Shown: piece by piece, positions 23,955 through 32,763 of the stretch
Position numbering within the stretch: position 1 is the first letter of the stretch
Layout of the letters: every line of letters begins with the position of its first letter
The notes under the pieces: model-generated
What the model was told of the DNA's origin: nothing
Database searches by the model: none
Seen by the model: only the letters and a program-made list of their open reading frames with translations
Origin: SZUA-309 sp965215995
GTDB lineage: Bacteria; Pseudomonadota; Gammaproteobacteria; Pseudomonadales; Azotimanducaceae
DNA length: 64,000 bases
Direction of reading: 5' to 3'
NCBI GenBank assembly: GCA_965215995.1
Contig: OZ244128.1
Location: 1,984,001-2,048,000, forward strand
Made by a program: the position numbers and the translations under genes

Positions 23955-24647
23955 TCAGTCCTCTTCGGACTCTTCCCCGGCATCACCTGCCGGTGCTTCC
24001 TCGCTGTCCTCTGCGACCTCTTCACCCTCGGCTGCTGCTTCCAGTTCTTCTTCCTCTTCCTCAACACCGCCTCTCGGCATGATGACGCTGGCAACCGCCC
24101 GGTCATCATCGTGGGTGAGCGCCACGATAGACACGCCCTGAGGGAGGGCCAGATCAGAAAGGTGAATGATCTCGCCGACGTCGAGCTCGGCCATGAACAC
24201 CTCGATGAACTCAGGCAGATCCGCCGGCAGACAGCTGATTTCCACTTCGTTCATCGTGTGAGAGATGGTACCGCCGCCGAGACGAACGCCCTTGCACTTG
24301 TCTTCGTTCACGAAGTGCAGCGGTACGCTCACCTGGATCGGCTTATTGGCACTGATGCGCATGAAGTCGACATGCAGCACTTTCTCCGTCGCCGGATTAC
24401 GCTGCATGTCCCGGAGCACCGCCTGCTGGCTTTTGCCGTCATACTTCACGTCCAGGATCTGGGAGAAGAAGGCCTCGCTCTGCATGGCCTTGGCGAGTTC
24501 ATTGGTACTCAGTGTCAGGTTGACCGGGTCTTCCTCCGCACCGTAGATGATTCCCGGGATCTTATCGCCCGAGCGACGCAGGCGGCGGCTCGCACCTTTC
24601 CCCACGTCTGAACGCACTTCTGCGTTGATTTCAATTTGCTGAGACAT
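23955..24647 (-). CDS. rplY: Ribosomal protein L25, long Ctc form
   Basis: 230 residues: an N-terminal 5S-rRNA binding domain (about 1-95, RRLRRSGDKIPGIIYG) followed by the extra C-terminal domain of the general-stress Ctc type (DFMRISANKPIQVSVPLHF) and a Glu-rich tail of about 45 residues. E. coli L25 has only the first domain (94 residues). It lies 100 bases after prs with a short hairpin in the gap, so its level may be set separately from prs. Confidence 0.95.
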   Translation of the reverse strand: MSQQIEINAEVRSDVGKGASRRLRRSGDKIPGIIYGAEEDPVNLTLSTNELAKAMQSEAFFSQILDVKYDGKSQQAVLRDMQRNPATEKVLHVDFMRISANKPIQVSVPLHFVNEDKCKGVRLGGGTISHTMNEVEISCLPADLPEFIEVFMAELDVGEIIHLSDLALPQGVSIVALTHDDDRAVASVIMPRGGVEEEEEELEAAAEGEEVAEDSEEAPAGDAGEESEED

Positions 24648-24673
24648 GTCTGTTCCTCAGTGACTTTAACAAA

Positions 24674-24691
24674 GCAGTGCACAGGCACTGC
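24674..24691 (-). terminator. Weak terminator or attenuator between prs and rplY
   Basis: A perfect 7-bp stem (24674-24680 with 24685-24691) with a 4-base loop. On the minus strand it is followed by TTTGTT rather than a full U run, so partial termination after prs is the likeliest effect. Confidence 0.4.
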
Positions 24692-24747
24692 CCCTTTTCA
24701 GATCGATGCTCGCGACCAGGCACCGATCCTGAACATCTGTGAGCTTC

Positions 24748-25692
24748 CTAACGGAACATCTCACTGATGGATTCCTCTTTGCTCACCCGACGGATGGACT
24801 CCGCCAGCACACCGGCCAGCGTGATCTGGGTAATCTTTCCGCACGCTGCTGCTTCGGCAGACAGCGGGATGGTATCGGTGACGGACATGCCGTCCATCGC
24901 CGACCCGGCAATTCGCTCAACCGCTTTGCCTGACAGCACCGGATGGGTGATGTAGGCATGCACGGCGATAGCGCCTTCGTCCTTCAACGCCTCAGCTGCG
25001 GTGCACAGCGTACCCGCGGTGTCGACGATGTCGTCCACGAGCACGCAGGTCTTTCCAGCCACATCACCGATCACATTCATCACCCGGGACTCGTTCGCCT
25101 GTGGCCGCCGCTTGTCGATGATCGCCAGATCGAGATCGTCGGCCTGCTTCGCTATCGCCCGGGCTCGGACAACGCCCCCCACATCCGGCGAGACGATGAT
25201 CGGGTTCTCAAAGCACGCGGAAACCATGTGGTCCACCAGTACCGGTGATGCGTACACGTTATCCACTGGCATGTTGAAGAAGCCCTGAATCTGGTCTGCA
25301 TGCAGATCCACGGTGAGCATTCGATCGATGCCGACGCTGGAGAGCATGTCGGCAACCACCTTGGCGCTGATGGACACCCGAGCCGAACGCGGCCGGCGGT
25401 CCTGGCGCGCGTAGCCGAAGTAGGGAATCACCGCCGTCACCCGGGTAGCAGATGCCCGGCGGATCGCATCCGCCATGATCATCAGCTCCATCAGGTTGTC
25501 GTTGGTGGGCGCACAGGTGGACTGCAGCAGGAAGACATCACTGCCGCGAACGTTTTCGTGGATCTCCACGCTCACCTCGCCATCGCTGAACCGACCCACG
25601 GCAGCATTGCCCAGCTCGATCTTGAGCTCGGCGGCAACATGTTCGGCAAGCGCCCGATTGGCACTGCCACTGAACAGCATGAGGTCGGACAC
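24748..25692 (-). CDS. prs: Ribose-phosphate pyrophosphokinase
   Basis: 314 residues (E. coli 315). It makes PRPP from ribose 5-phosphate and ATP, feeding purine, pyrimidine, NAD, His and Trp synthesis. Seen: FSDGEVSVEI, the PYFGYARQDRR ATP loop, DLHADQIQGFF, and the PRPP-binding VLVDDIVDTAGTL. It follows tRNA-Gln on the same strand with 52 bases between, so both probably share the promoter at 25860-25888. Confidence 0.98.
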   Translation of the reverse strand: MSDLMLFSGSANRALAEHVAAELKIELGNAAVGRFSDGEVSVEIHENVRGSDVFLLQSTCAPTNDNLMELMIMADAIRRASATRVTAVIPYFGYARQDRRPRSARVSISAKVVADMLSSVGIDRMLTVDLHADQIQGFFNMPVDNVYASPVLVDHMVSACFENPIIVSPDVGGVVRARAIAKQADDLDLAIIDKRRPQANESRVMNVIGDVAGKTCVLVDDIVDTAGTLCTAAEALKDEGAIAVHAYITHPVLSGKAVERIAGSAMDGMSVTDTIPLSAEAAACGKITQITLAGVLAESIRRVSKEESISEMFR

Positions 25693-25744
25693 GGTCAGTT
25701 CTTTCTATCTAGTGCTGGACTCGGTTGGGCGAGAGCGGGTTAAG

Positions 25745-25819
25745 TGGCTGGGGTGGCAGGATTCGAACCTGCGCATGGCGGGATCAAAACCCGCTGCCTT
25801 ACCACTTGGCGACACCCCA
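25745..25819 (-). tRNA. tRNA-Gln (TTG)
   Basis: 75 bases including CCA. The anticodon arm is GCGGG-TTTTGAT-CCCGC, anticodon TTG; acceptor TGGGGTG pairs with CACCCCA and has the U1-A72 pair typical of tRNA-Gln. Placed between lolB and prs, as in Pseudomonas-type genomes. Confidence 0.96.
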
Positions 25820-25859
25820 GACGTCAATCGCCCGGGAGCACCCGGGCGAAGGGGGCGCT

Positions 25860-25888
25860 ATTTTGCGCACGCACCCGCCCGCTGTCAA
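25860..25888 (-). promoter_or_regulatory. Sigma70 promoter for tRNA-Gln and prs
   Basis: Minus strand: perfect TTGACA (25888-25883), 17 bases, CAAAAT (25865-25860). Start expected near 25853, 34 bases before the tRNA. A perfect 8-bp stem with AGCA loop (25829-25848) lies in the leader and may guide processing of the tRNA 5' end. Confidence 0.55.
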
Positions 25889-25960
25889 ACCAACCCCCAG
25901 TGTGGTGATAGGCTTCAAAGGCCCTGAATTCAAAGGGTTAGTTGAATTGGAGGACCGGCT

Positions 25961-26548
25961 TCAGAGCCGCCATTCGGAGATCACCAGGCGCACTCGTGCA
26001 TCGTTTCTGGTGGCTGTCACCCGACCCGGCAACTGCCGTGCCGGTGCCTCGGTCTCCAGGCTTTCCGGGACGCTCTGATAGCGTTCCAGCAGCACATTCC
26101 AATCCAGCTGCTCAAAGCTCAGCACCCGCCCTGCCTCATCCCGCGTCAAGCCGCTGCTCGGGATGCCCGTGACCGGTCCACCCTGCACCCAGGCCGGCAA
26201 TACCTCGAGGGGCAGGCTCCAGCCGAGGTGAGCGCGCATCACCGCCTCCGGCTCCCCCTGGGCCAGCACGCCCTTGTCCGATTCCAGACGAATTTCGCCA
26301 TCTTTTTTGACAAGTTTGACACGACCCTGACCCAGTGGGCCCCAGAGATCGATCTCGAAGGCATCTCCCATCTGGTGCCAGAGCAGGTTGGCGCTGAAAC
26401 TCTCATTCGCCTCCCGGACACCCACCTTACCAGTCAGAACGAAGGTTTCCGGCGCCTCCGGCAGGCTTGGAACCCCGGCACAACCGGCAATGAGCAGGCA
26501 ACCCAGCAGCACGGGAATCTGCACACGCCGGGTAGCCACGGGTACCAT
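25961..26548 (-). CDS. lolB: Outer membrane lipoprotein insertion receptor LolB
   Basis: 195 residues from ATG 26548, chosen because it opens directly into a lipoprotein signal (PVLLGCLLIAGC). LolB takes lipoproteins from LolA and inserts them in the outer membrane. Mature part: FVLTGKVGVRE, LLWHQMGDAFEIDLWGPLG and PAWVQGGPV match the LolB beta-sheet cup. It is divergent from hemA, the normal arrangement, but the usual next gene ispE is missing before tRNA-Gln. Confidence 0.9.
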   Translation of the reverse strand: MVPVATRRVQIPVLLGCLLIAGCAGVPSLPEAPETFVLTGKVGVREANESFSANLLWHQMGDAFEIDLWGPLGQGRVKLVKKDGEIRLESDKGVLAQGEPEAVMRAHLGWSLPLEVLPAWVQGGPVTGIPSSGLTRDEAGRVLSFEQLDWNVLLERYQSVPESLETEAPARQLPGRVTATRNDARVRLVISEWRL

Positions 26549-26657
26549 ACGTAGAAATACCTTTAGAAATAACAAGTTATACAAGTCCGTCGGACCGCGA
26601 GTTGCGCTAGAATGCGCACCTGGAGACAGGTCCTGACGATCCTTAAGAGCCCAAGCA

Positions 26658-27911
26658 ATGGCGATATTGGCATACGGCGTCAACTACCGCACGGCACCCG
26701 TAGAGTTTCGGGAGAAGATCGCCTTTCCTGAGGAAACCGTCGGTGATGCCGTGCAGGCAGCCACTCGAGCCATCCCCAGCGTATCCGAGGCGGCCATCAT
26801 CTCCACCTGCAACCGGACCGAGCTCTATCTGGCCATGGATCCGAATCAGGAGCACGGCGTGGTGGAGTGGCTGGCGGACGCCCGGGCCGTTCAGCCCGCC
26901 GAGCTGGTGGCCGTGGCTTACAGTCATTGGGATCAGGATGCAGCCCGACACCTGATCCGCGTCGCTTCCGGGCTGGATTCCCAGGTGCTCGGTGAGCCGC
27001 AGATCATGGGCCAGGTAAAGACGGCCTACGATCTGGCCCGGACCGCGGGCACCGTTGGGCCAGAGCTCTCCCTGCTTTCGCAGATCACGTTATCGGCTGC
27101 CAAAAAAGTTCGCACGGATACCGACATCGGTCGAAACCCGGTTTCTGTCGCCTATGCCGCCGTCAGCATGGCACAGCAGATCTTCACGGATCTGAAAGAC
27201 ACCAAGGCGCTGCTACTGGGTGCGGGGGATACCATTCAACGGGTTGCCGAGCACCTGGCCGAGTTCGGCGTGGCTGGCATGGCGATCGCCAACCGCACCC
27301 TCACCAACGCCGAGAGTCTGGCGGCTCGATTCGATGCTTTGCCCATGCAGCTCACCGATGTGGCTGCTGCCCTACCCGAGTACGACATCGTGATCACCTC
27401 CACCGGCAGTTCGCTGCCGGTCGTGGGCAAGGGCGCCCTGGAGGCGGCGATCAAGCAGCGCCGGCACAAACCCATCTTCGTGGTCGACATCGCCGTGCCT
27501 CGCGACGTTGAGCCGGAAGCGGCGGATTTGCCCGACGTCTATCTCTACACCATCGACGATCTCACCGAGATCATCGAAGAAAACGTTCGCTCCCGCCGGG
27601 AAGCAGCCGAGGACGCCGAGTCGATGGTGGCGGACGGCGCTGATCACTACCTCCGCGAACGTAGAGCTCACCATGGCCAGGCACTACTGCGGGAATTCCG
27701 CGACAGTGCGCAGCGCATCCAGGAAACGGAGCTGGAAAAAGCGCTCAAGGATTTGAACCGTGGACAGGATCCTGCCGCCGTGCTGGAGCGATTCAGCCGC
27801 GGGCTGACGAACAAGCTGATCCACCCGCCGACCACGGCGATCCGCAACGCGGCCGCCGACGGCCGGGCAGACCTGCTCGAATATCTGAAGACTCTGTACC
27901 ACCTGGACTAA
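26658..27911 (+). CDS. hemA: Glutamyl-tRNA reductase
   Basis: 417 residues (E. coli 418). It reduces Glu-tRNA to glutamate-1-semialdehyde, the first step of haem synthesis. Catalytic Cys51 in STCNRTELY, LGEPQIMGQVK, the NADPH fold LLLGAGDTIQRVAEHL and the C-terminal dimer helix are all present. It is first in a plus-strand operon with prfA 11 bases later and prmC after that, the standard order. Confidence 0.97.
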   Translation: MAILAYGVNYRTAPVEFREKIAFPEETVGDAVQAATRAIPSVSEAAIISTCNRTELYLAMDPNQEHGVVEWLADARAVQPAELVAVAYSHWDQDAARHLIRVASGLDSQVLGEPQIMGQVKTAYDLARTAGTVGPELSLLSQITLSAAKKVRTDTDIGRNPVSVAYAAVSMAQQIFTDLKDTKALLLGAGDTIQRVAEHLAEFGVAGMAIANRTLTNAESLAARFDALPMQLTDVAAALPEYDIVITSTGSSLPVVGKGALEAAIKQRRHKPIFVVDIAVPRDVEPEAADLPDVYLYTIDDLTEIIEENVRSRREAAEDAESMVADGADHYLRERRAHHGQALLREFRDSAQRIQETELEKALKDLNRGQDPAAVLERFSRGLTNKLIHPPTTAIRNAAADGRADLLEYLKTLYHLD

Positions 27912-27922
27912 GGAACTCTGTT

Positions 27923-29017
27923 GTGAGCCTTTCGGATTCCATGACGGCCAAGCTGTCGGGGCTGACCGACCGCTATGACGAGGTCGCCGCATTGCTGGCG
28001 GATCCCGATGTGATGGGCAATCGGGACCAGTTCACAGCGCTGTCCAAAGAGTACGCCGAGATTGAACCGGTGATTGCCTGTTTCAGGAAATACGAATCGC
28101 TCAGCACGGAGCTCGAGGACGCCCGAACCCTCGTCCAGGACGATGATCCGGAAATGCGCGAGCTGGCGGAAGAGGACGTCAAGCGTCTGACCGGCGAAGT
28201 GGAAGAGACTGAACTGGAGCTGCAGATGCTCCTCCTGCCCAAGGATCCGAACGACCAGGCCAATGTGTTCCTCGAGATCAGGGCCGGTACCGGAGGCGAC
28301 GAAGCCGCTATCTTCTCCGGTGATCTTTTCCGCATGTACTCCAAGTTCGCCGAGGCCAAGCGTTGGCAGCTCGAGGTCTTGAACGCCAAACCGGGTGAGC
28401 ACGGGGGCTTCAAAGAGATCATCTCGAGAATCTCCGGCCAGGACGTTTACTCTCAACTCAAATTCGAATCCGGTGCGCACCGGGTGCAGCGAGTGCCCGA
28501 AACAGAGACTCAGGGACGAATCCACACCAGCGCCTGTACCGTAGCGGTGATGCCGGAGGTGGACGAGATCGAGACTATCGAGATCGATAAGAAAGACATC
28601 CGGGAAGACACCTTCCGTGCTTCCGGTGCCGGCGGTCAACATGTGAACAAGACCGACTCCGCCATCCGCCTCACCCATCTGCCGAGTGGGATCGTGGTTG
28701 AGTGTCAGGACGAGCGGTCGCAGCACAAGAACCGGGCCCGAGCCATGTCGCTGCTACAGGCGAAGCTGCTCGACGCGGCTCAGGCCGAGCAACAGGCGGA
28801 ACAGGCTGAGACGCGTAAGTCTCTGGTTGGTTCCGGCGACCGTTCCGAGCGGATCCGTACCTACAACTTTCCTCAGAGCCGGGTGACCGATCATCGGATC
28901 AACCTCACCCTGTACAAGCTGGACGAGGTGATCGAGGGTGATCTGGACCAGATCGTGCAACCACTCATCACCGAAAACCAGGCGGACCTGCTCAAGAACC
29001 TCGGAGACAGTCAGTGA
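27923..29017 (+). CDS. prfA: Peptide chain release factor 1
   Basis: 364 residues from GTG 27923; ATG 27941 is an alternative. It ends translation at UAA and UAG. The GGQ loop (RASGAGGQHVNKTDSA), the anticodon-like region in domain 2 and the C-terminal helix are present; length is near E. coli (360). UGA is not an RF1 codon, so this gene says nothing about the Sec codons upstream. It overlaps prmC by 4 bases (GTGA); PrmC methylates the GGQ Gln. Confidence 0.97.
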   Translation: MSLSDSMTAKLSGLTDRYDEVAALLADPDVMGNRDQFTALSKEYAEIEPVIACFRKYESLSTELEDARTLVQDDDPEMRELAEEDVKRLTGEVEETELELQMLLLPKDPNDQANVFLEIRAGTGGDEAAIFSGDLFRMYSKFAEAKRWQLEVLNAKPGEHGGFKEIISRISGQDVYSQLKFESGAHRVQRVPETETQGRIHTSACTVAVMPEVDEIETIEIDKKDIREDTFRASGAGGQHVNKTDSAIRLTHLPSGIVVECQDERSQHKNRARAMSLLQAKLLDAAQAEQQAEQAETRKSLVGSGDRSERIRTYNFPQSRVTDHRINLTLYKLDEVIEGDLDQIVQPLITENQADLLKNLGDSQ

Positions 29018-29814
29018 GCCAGACTGTGGCCGGCTGGCTCGAGCAACATGCCGAGCTGCCGGACGCTGATCGGGACTTTCTGCTCTGCCATCGTCTGGGC
29101 CTCGATCGGGCTGCGCTTGTTCTGGATTCCCGCCGGACGATCGACCCGGAGACCTTGAGCACTCTGGAAGGTGATGCGACCCGCCTGGCGGCCGGTGAGC
29201 CACTCGCCTACGTGCTCGGTGAGTGGAGCTTCTGGGACTTCGACCTGACGGTCTCAGCCGACGTGCTGGTTCCGCGCCCGGAGACGGAAATCCTGGTGGA
29301 GGCCGCGCTCGACCGTGTGCGCCCGGGCGCCCGCGTGCTGGATCTCGGGACTGGCAGTGGCGCCATCGCGATCGCCCTTGCCCGCACGGCAGATCTCGAT
29401 CTCCTGGCCGTGGATGAGAGCGCTGCAGCCCTGGCCATCGCTCGAAAAAATGCAGCACGCCTGAAGGCGGCAGTGACCTTTCTGGAGAGCGACTGGTTCT
29501 CGGCCATCACCGGCTGTTTCGATCTGATCGTTGCCAATCCACCTTATGTAGCTGAAGACGATCCGCACCTGACCGCCCTCTCCTTCGAACCTGGCAGCGC
29601 TCTGATCAGCGGCCCGGATGGGCTCGACGACCTTCGCCGGATCATCCCTCCGGCACCCGGTTACCTGGCATCGGCAGGCTGGCTGCTGGTGGAGCATGGT
29701 TACGATCAGGAGGCTGCCGTGCGTGACCTTTTTGCCGATGCCGGGTTTGAAGCGATAGAGTGTCGCAAAGACCTTGGCGGTCAGCCTCGAGTAACCATTG
29801 GCCGCCGTCCCTGA
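29014..29814 (+). CDS. prmC: Release factor glutamine methyltransferase
   Basis: 266 residues from GTG 29014 inside the prfA stop. It methylates the GGQ glutamine of RF1 and RF2 using SAM. The SAM fold LDLGTGSGAIAIALA and the catalytic NPPY (ANPPYVAEDDPHL) are present, with PRPETEILVE before them. Length near E. coli (277). It overlaps no later gene if moeB starts at 29834. Confidence 0.96.
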   Translation: MSQTVAGWLEQHAELPDADRDFLLCHRLGLDRAALVLDSRRTIDPETLSTLEGDATRLAAGEPLAYVLGEWSFWDFDLTVSADVLVPRPETEILVEAALDRVRPGARVLDLGTGSGAIAIALARTADLDLLAVDESAAALAIARKNAARLKAAVTFLESDWFSAITGCFDLIVANPPYVAEDDPHLTALSFEPGSALISGPDGLDDLRRIIPPAPGYLASAGWLLVEHGYDQEAAVRDLFADAGFEAIECRKDLGGQPRVTIGRRP

Positions 29815-29833
29815 CAGGGATCTGGATTTCAGA

Positions 29834-30583
29834 ATGGACCTGACCGACGACCAACTCCTCCGTTACAGCCGTCAGATCATGCTGCCGGATGTGGACATCG
29901 CCGGTCAGGAGAAGCTGCTCGAAGCGACCGTGCTGATCGTCGGCCTGGGCGGTCTTGGCTCGCCCGTTGCTCTGTATCTGGCCAGCGCCGGTGTCGGCCG
30001 CCTGATCCTCTGTGACCACGATGAGGTGGATCTCTCCAACCTGCAGCGGCAGGTTGTGCACAACACTTCCGGTGTCGGCCGGCACAAGGTCGATTCCGCC
30101 GCCGAGACGTTGGCCGGAATCAATCCGGACGTGGTGCTGGAGAGAATCTCCACCAAGCTGCATGGCGATGCACTAACCGATGCGGTCGCCCGCTCTACCG
30201 TCGTGGTGGATGCCACGGACAACTTCGACGTTCGCTTCGAGCTGAACCAGGCCTGCGTCGACTCTGGCGTGCCGCTGGTCTCGGGTGCCGCCATTCGCTG
30301 GGAAGGCCAGGTGGCTCTGTTCGACTCACGAGACCCGGAGTCCCCCTGCTACCGTTGCCTGTATGCCGAAGGCGACGACGCGGCCCTGAACTGTTCAGAA
30401 AACGGGGTGATTGCACCTCTGGTCGGGGTGATCGGCACCTGTCAGGCCATGGAAACCATCAAGCTGATCACCGGTGTAGGCGAAACCCTCACCGGCTACG
30501 TGCTCTATTTCGATGGTAAGCGTATGGAGTGGCGGCGCCTCAGGCTGCCGAAGGATCCGAACTGTCCGGTCTGCGCAAACTGA
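29834..30583 (+). CDS. moeB: MoeB/ThiF-type sulfur-carrier adenylyltransferase
   Basis: 249 residues from ATG 29834, where the family opening (DLTDDQLLRYSRQIMLP) begins. It adenylates the C-terminal Gly of MoaD- or ThiS-like carriers, for molybdopterin or thiamine synthesis. Seen: nucleotide loop GLGGLGSPVALYLASAG, Arg finger region, ADP-binding DATDNFDVRF, and zinc Cys pairs SPCYRCLY and NCPVCA. Whether the partner is MoaD or ThiS is open. Its end overlaps the convergent lipB by 44 bases. Confidence 0.9.
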   Translation: MDLTDDQLLRYSRQIMLPDVDIAGQEKLLEATVLIVGLGGLGSPVALYLASAGVGRLILCDHDEVDLSNLQRQVVHNTSGVGRHKVDSAAETLAGINPDVVLERISTKLHGDALTDAVARSTVVVDATDNFDVRFELNQACVDSGVPLVSGAAIRWEGQVALFDSRDPESPCYRCLYAEGDDAALNCSENGVIAPLVGVIGTCQAMETIKLITGVGETLTGYVLYFDGKRMEWRRLRLPKDPNCPVCAN

Positions 30584-31199
30584 TCCCGTAGACAGTAGAA
30601 AGACTTTTCAGCAGATCGCTACGCACCTGATCCAGATCTGCCGGCCCGCCCAGTTCGGCAATCTGCGTCACAGCGGTATCGGTGAGGCCACAGGGGTTGA
30701 TCCGGGAGAACGGCTCAAGGTCCATGCTCACGTTCAACGCCAGACCGTGGTAGGAACAACCACGACGAACCCTGAGGCCCAGCGAGCCGATCTTCGCGCC
30801 GTTCGCTCCACGCACATAGACCCCTGGGGCATCCGCCCGGGCGGTCGCATCTATGCCGTAACCGGCCAGAGTCTCGATCATCCCGTTCTCGATACCGTTG
30901 ACAAGATCACGCACGCCCAGGCTCATACGCCTGAGATCGAACATCAGGTAGCCGACGATCTGACCGGGGCCGTGGTAGGTCACCTGACCGCCGCGGTCTG
31001 ACTGGACGACGGGAATGTCTCCGGGCATCAGCAGGTGTTCCGCCTTACCCGCTTGTCCTTGAGTGAAAACGGGATCGTGCTCGGTAAGCCAGAGCTCATC
31101 CGGCGTCTCTTTCGTGCGTGCGTCCGTGAACGCTCGCATGTCGGCAAACACCGGCTCGTAGGCTGTCCGGCCAAGGTCCCGTAGCAGAACGTCCACCAT
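30540..31199 (-). CDS. lipB: Octanoyl-[ACP]:protein octanoyltransferase
   Basis: 219 residues. It moves octanoate from ACP to lipoyl domains, the first step of lipoate assembly. Seen: RGGQVTYHGPGQIVGY, the Lys of AKIGSLGLRVRRGCSYHG and the catalytic Cys in RINPCGL. Its start touches the ybeD stop (TGATG), so the two are coupled. The last 44 bases overlap moeB on the other strand; lipA does not follow. Confidence 0.96.
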   Translation of the reverse strand: MVDVLLRDLGRTAYEPVFADMRAFTDARTKETPDELWLTEHDPVFTQGQAGKAEHLLMPGDIPVVQSDRGGQVTYHGPGQIVGYLMFDLRRMSLGVRDLVNGIENGMIETLAGYGIDATARADAPGVYVRGANGAKIGSLGLRVRRGCSYHGLALNVSMDLEPFSRINPCGLTDTAVTQIAELGGPADLDQVRSDLLKSLSTVYGISLRRPDSSDPSAA

Positions 31200-31468
31200 C
31201 AGAGCACCAGCTTGACCAGCGGATGCGCCATGAGCTCGGTGTGCAGGGCTTTCAGCTGCGCTTCGGAGGTGGCCCGGATGGAGAGTCTGAGTGATACGTA
31301 GTTGCCCTTGCTGCTCGGCTGGCTGACCACCTGATCCTCGGAAAAGGCAGTGTCATGGGCCCGGACAATGGTAGCGATGTTCGCCAGGAAGTCTGCACGC
31401 GCCGCGCCGATCACCTTGATCGGGTAATCCTCCACAGGAAACTCGATGACCGGTTTCTCTTCCATCAC
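31199..31468 (-). CDS. ybeD: YbeD/DUF493 family protein
   Basis: 89 residues (E. coli YbeD 87). Pattern FPVEDYPIKVIGAA, then FSEDQVVSQPSSKGNYVSL and the end LMAHPLVKLVL, as in the ACT-like fold of this family. Biochemical role is not settled; its constant place between dacA and lipB suggests a link to lipoate transfer or cell-wall work. Starts 13 bases after dacA. Confidence 0.93.
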   Translation of the reverse strand: MMEEKPVIEFPVEDYPIKVIGAARADFLANIATIVRAHDTAFSEDQVVSQPSSKGNYVSLRLSIRATSEAQLKALHTELMAHPLVKLVL

Positions 31469-31480
31469 TCAATCGCAAGG

Positions 31481-32704
31481 CTACTCGCCAGCTTCCCCAG
31501 AACCCAGCAGGTCTGCGAAGAACAGGCTCAGCCAGTCGGACAGCCGGGCAAACACGCCTGACTCCGACACATCCGCCAGCGCAATCAGTGGCGCCCGATA
31601 CACTTCTTCGCCGTACAGCCCGAGTACCAGCTCGCCCACCTCATCACCAGCAGAAATAGGCGCTTCCAGCGTGGTCGGAACGACCAGTTCCGGCACCAGA
31701 TCCTCATAGGACCCACGCGGGATGGTGATGGTGACCGGCTCCGCCACACCCATGGGTAACTCCTCGGATTCGCCGTAGTAGATACGGGACGTCTTCAGCG
31801 GCACCTCGGAATCGTAGAGCTCCTGAGTCTCGAAGTAGCGAAAGCCATAGGAGAGCAGTTTCTGGCTCTCCCGCATCCGCGCCTCCTCGCTGTCCGTGCC
31901 CATGACCACGGAGATCAGTCGCATGTTGCCTCGCAGCGCCGATGCCACCAGGCAGTAGCCAGCCGCTTCGGTGTGGCCGGTTTTCACCCCGTCCACCGTG
32001 CGATCCCGCCACAGCAGGCGGTTCCGGTTCGGCTGCTCGATGTCGTTGTAGCTGAACGAGCGCTCGGAATAGTAGGCATAGTGCTCGGGGAAACGCTTGA
32101 TGAGGTCAACGGTCAGCAGGGCCAGGTCCCAGGCGGATGACTGGTGACCGTCAGCGGGTAATCCCGTGGCATTGGCAAACTGGCTCGCATGCATGCCAAG
32201 CACGGCGGCCTGCTGGTTCATCATGCTGGCGAAGGCATCCTCGCTGCCGGCAACGTGCTCGGCCACGGCAACACTGGCATCGTTACCGGATTGGATGACG
32301 ATGCCCCTCAGGAGGTCATCCAGGGATACCGTTGTGCCTTCGCGCACGAACATACGCGAGCCCGGTGCTCGCCAGGCCTTGACGCTGATCGGCACCTGAT
32401 CGGTCAGGCTGATCCGACCGGCCTCGAGCTCCATGGCTGCGATGTAGGAGGTCATGATCTTCGTCAGGCTCGCAGGCGGGAGCGGCTCGTTGGCATTGTG
32501 CTCCACGAGAACTTTGCTGGTGTCCGCATCCATGAGCAGATAGCCACTGGCCGCAACCTGTGGGGGCGGCGGGATGATGGGCTTGTCTGCCGCTCGCAGT
32601 TCGCCAACGAGCAGGGCTGCCAGCATGGCTGTCATCAGAACCACCGCGGTGCGGCAGCGTAGATCAGCAAAAGCCGGCATCGAGAATGCAATTTGATTCT
32701 GCAT
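31481..32704 (-). CDS. dacA: D-alanyl-D-alanine carboxypeptidase (PBP5/6 type)
   Basis: 407 residues. Signal peptide about 1-39 (ending ELRAA). Penicillin-binding motifs: Ser79-x-x-Lys82 (ASLTKIMT), SGN (IQSGNDASVA) and KTG (VKTGHTEAAG). It trims the terminal D-Ala of peptidoglycan stem peptides in the periplasm. The C-terminal beta domain and a final amphipathic helix (LSDWLSLFFADLLG) that anchors it to the inner membrane are present. Standard place between rlpA and ybeD. Confidence 0.97.
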   Translation of the reverse strand: MQNQIAFSMPAFADLRCRTAVVLMTAMLAALLVGELRAADKPIIPPPPQVAASGYLLMDADTSKVLVEHNANEPLPPASLTKIMTSYIAAMELEAGRISLTDQVPISVKAWRAPGSRMFVREGTTVSLDDLLRGIVIQSGNDASVAVAEHVAGSEDAFASMMNQQAAVLGMHASQFANATGLPADGHQSSAWDLALLTVDLIKRFPEHYAYYSERSFSYNDIEQPNRNRLLWRDRTVDGVKTGHTEAAGYCLVASALRGNMRLISVVMGTDSEEARMRESQKLLSYGFRYFETQELYDSEVPLKTSRIYYGESEELPMGVAEPVTITIPRGSYEDLVPELVVPTTLEAPISAGDEVGELVLGLYGEEVYRAPLIALADVSESGVFARLSDWLSLFFADLLGSGEAGE

Positions 32705-32763
32705 TGGGGGACCTCGATCCAGTTTCCGGGTCGGCGAAGTTTACACCAAGCCTCTGTTCACTC

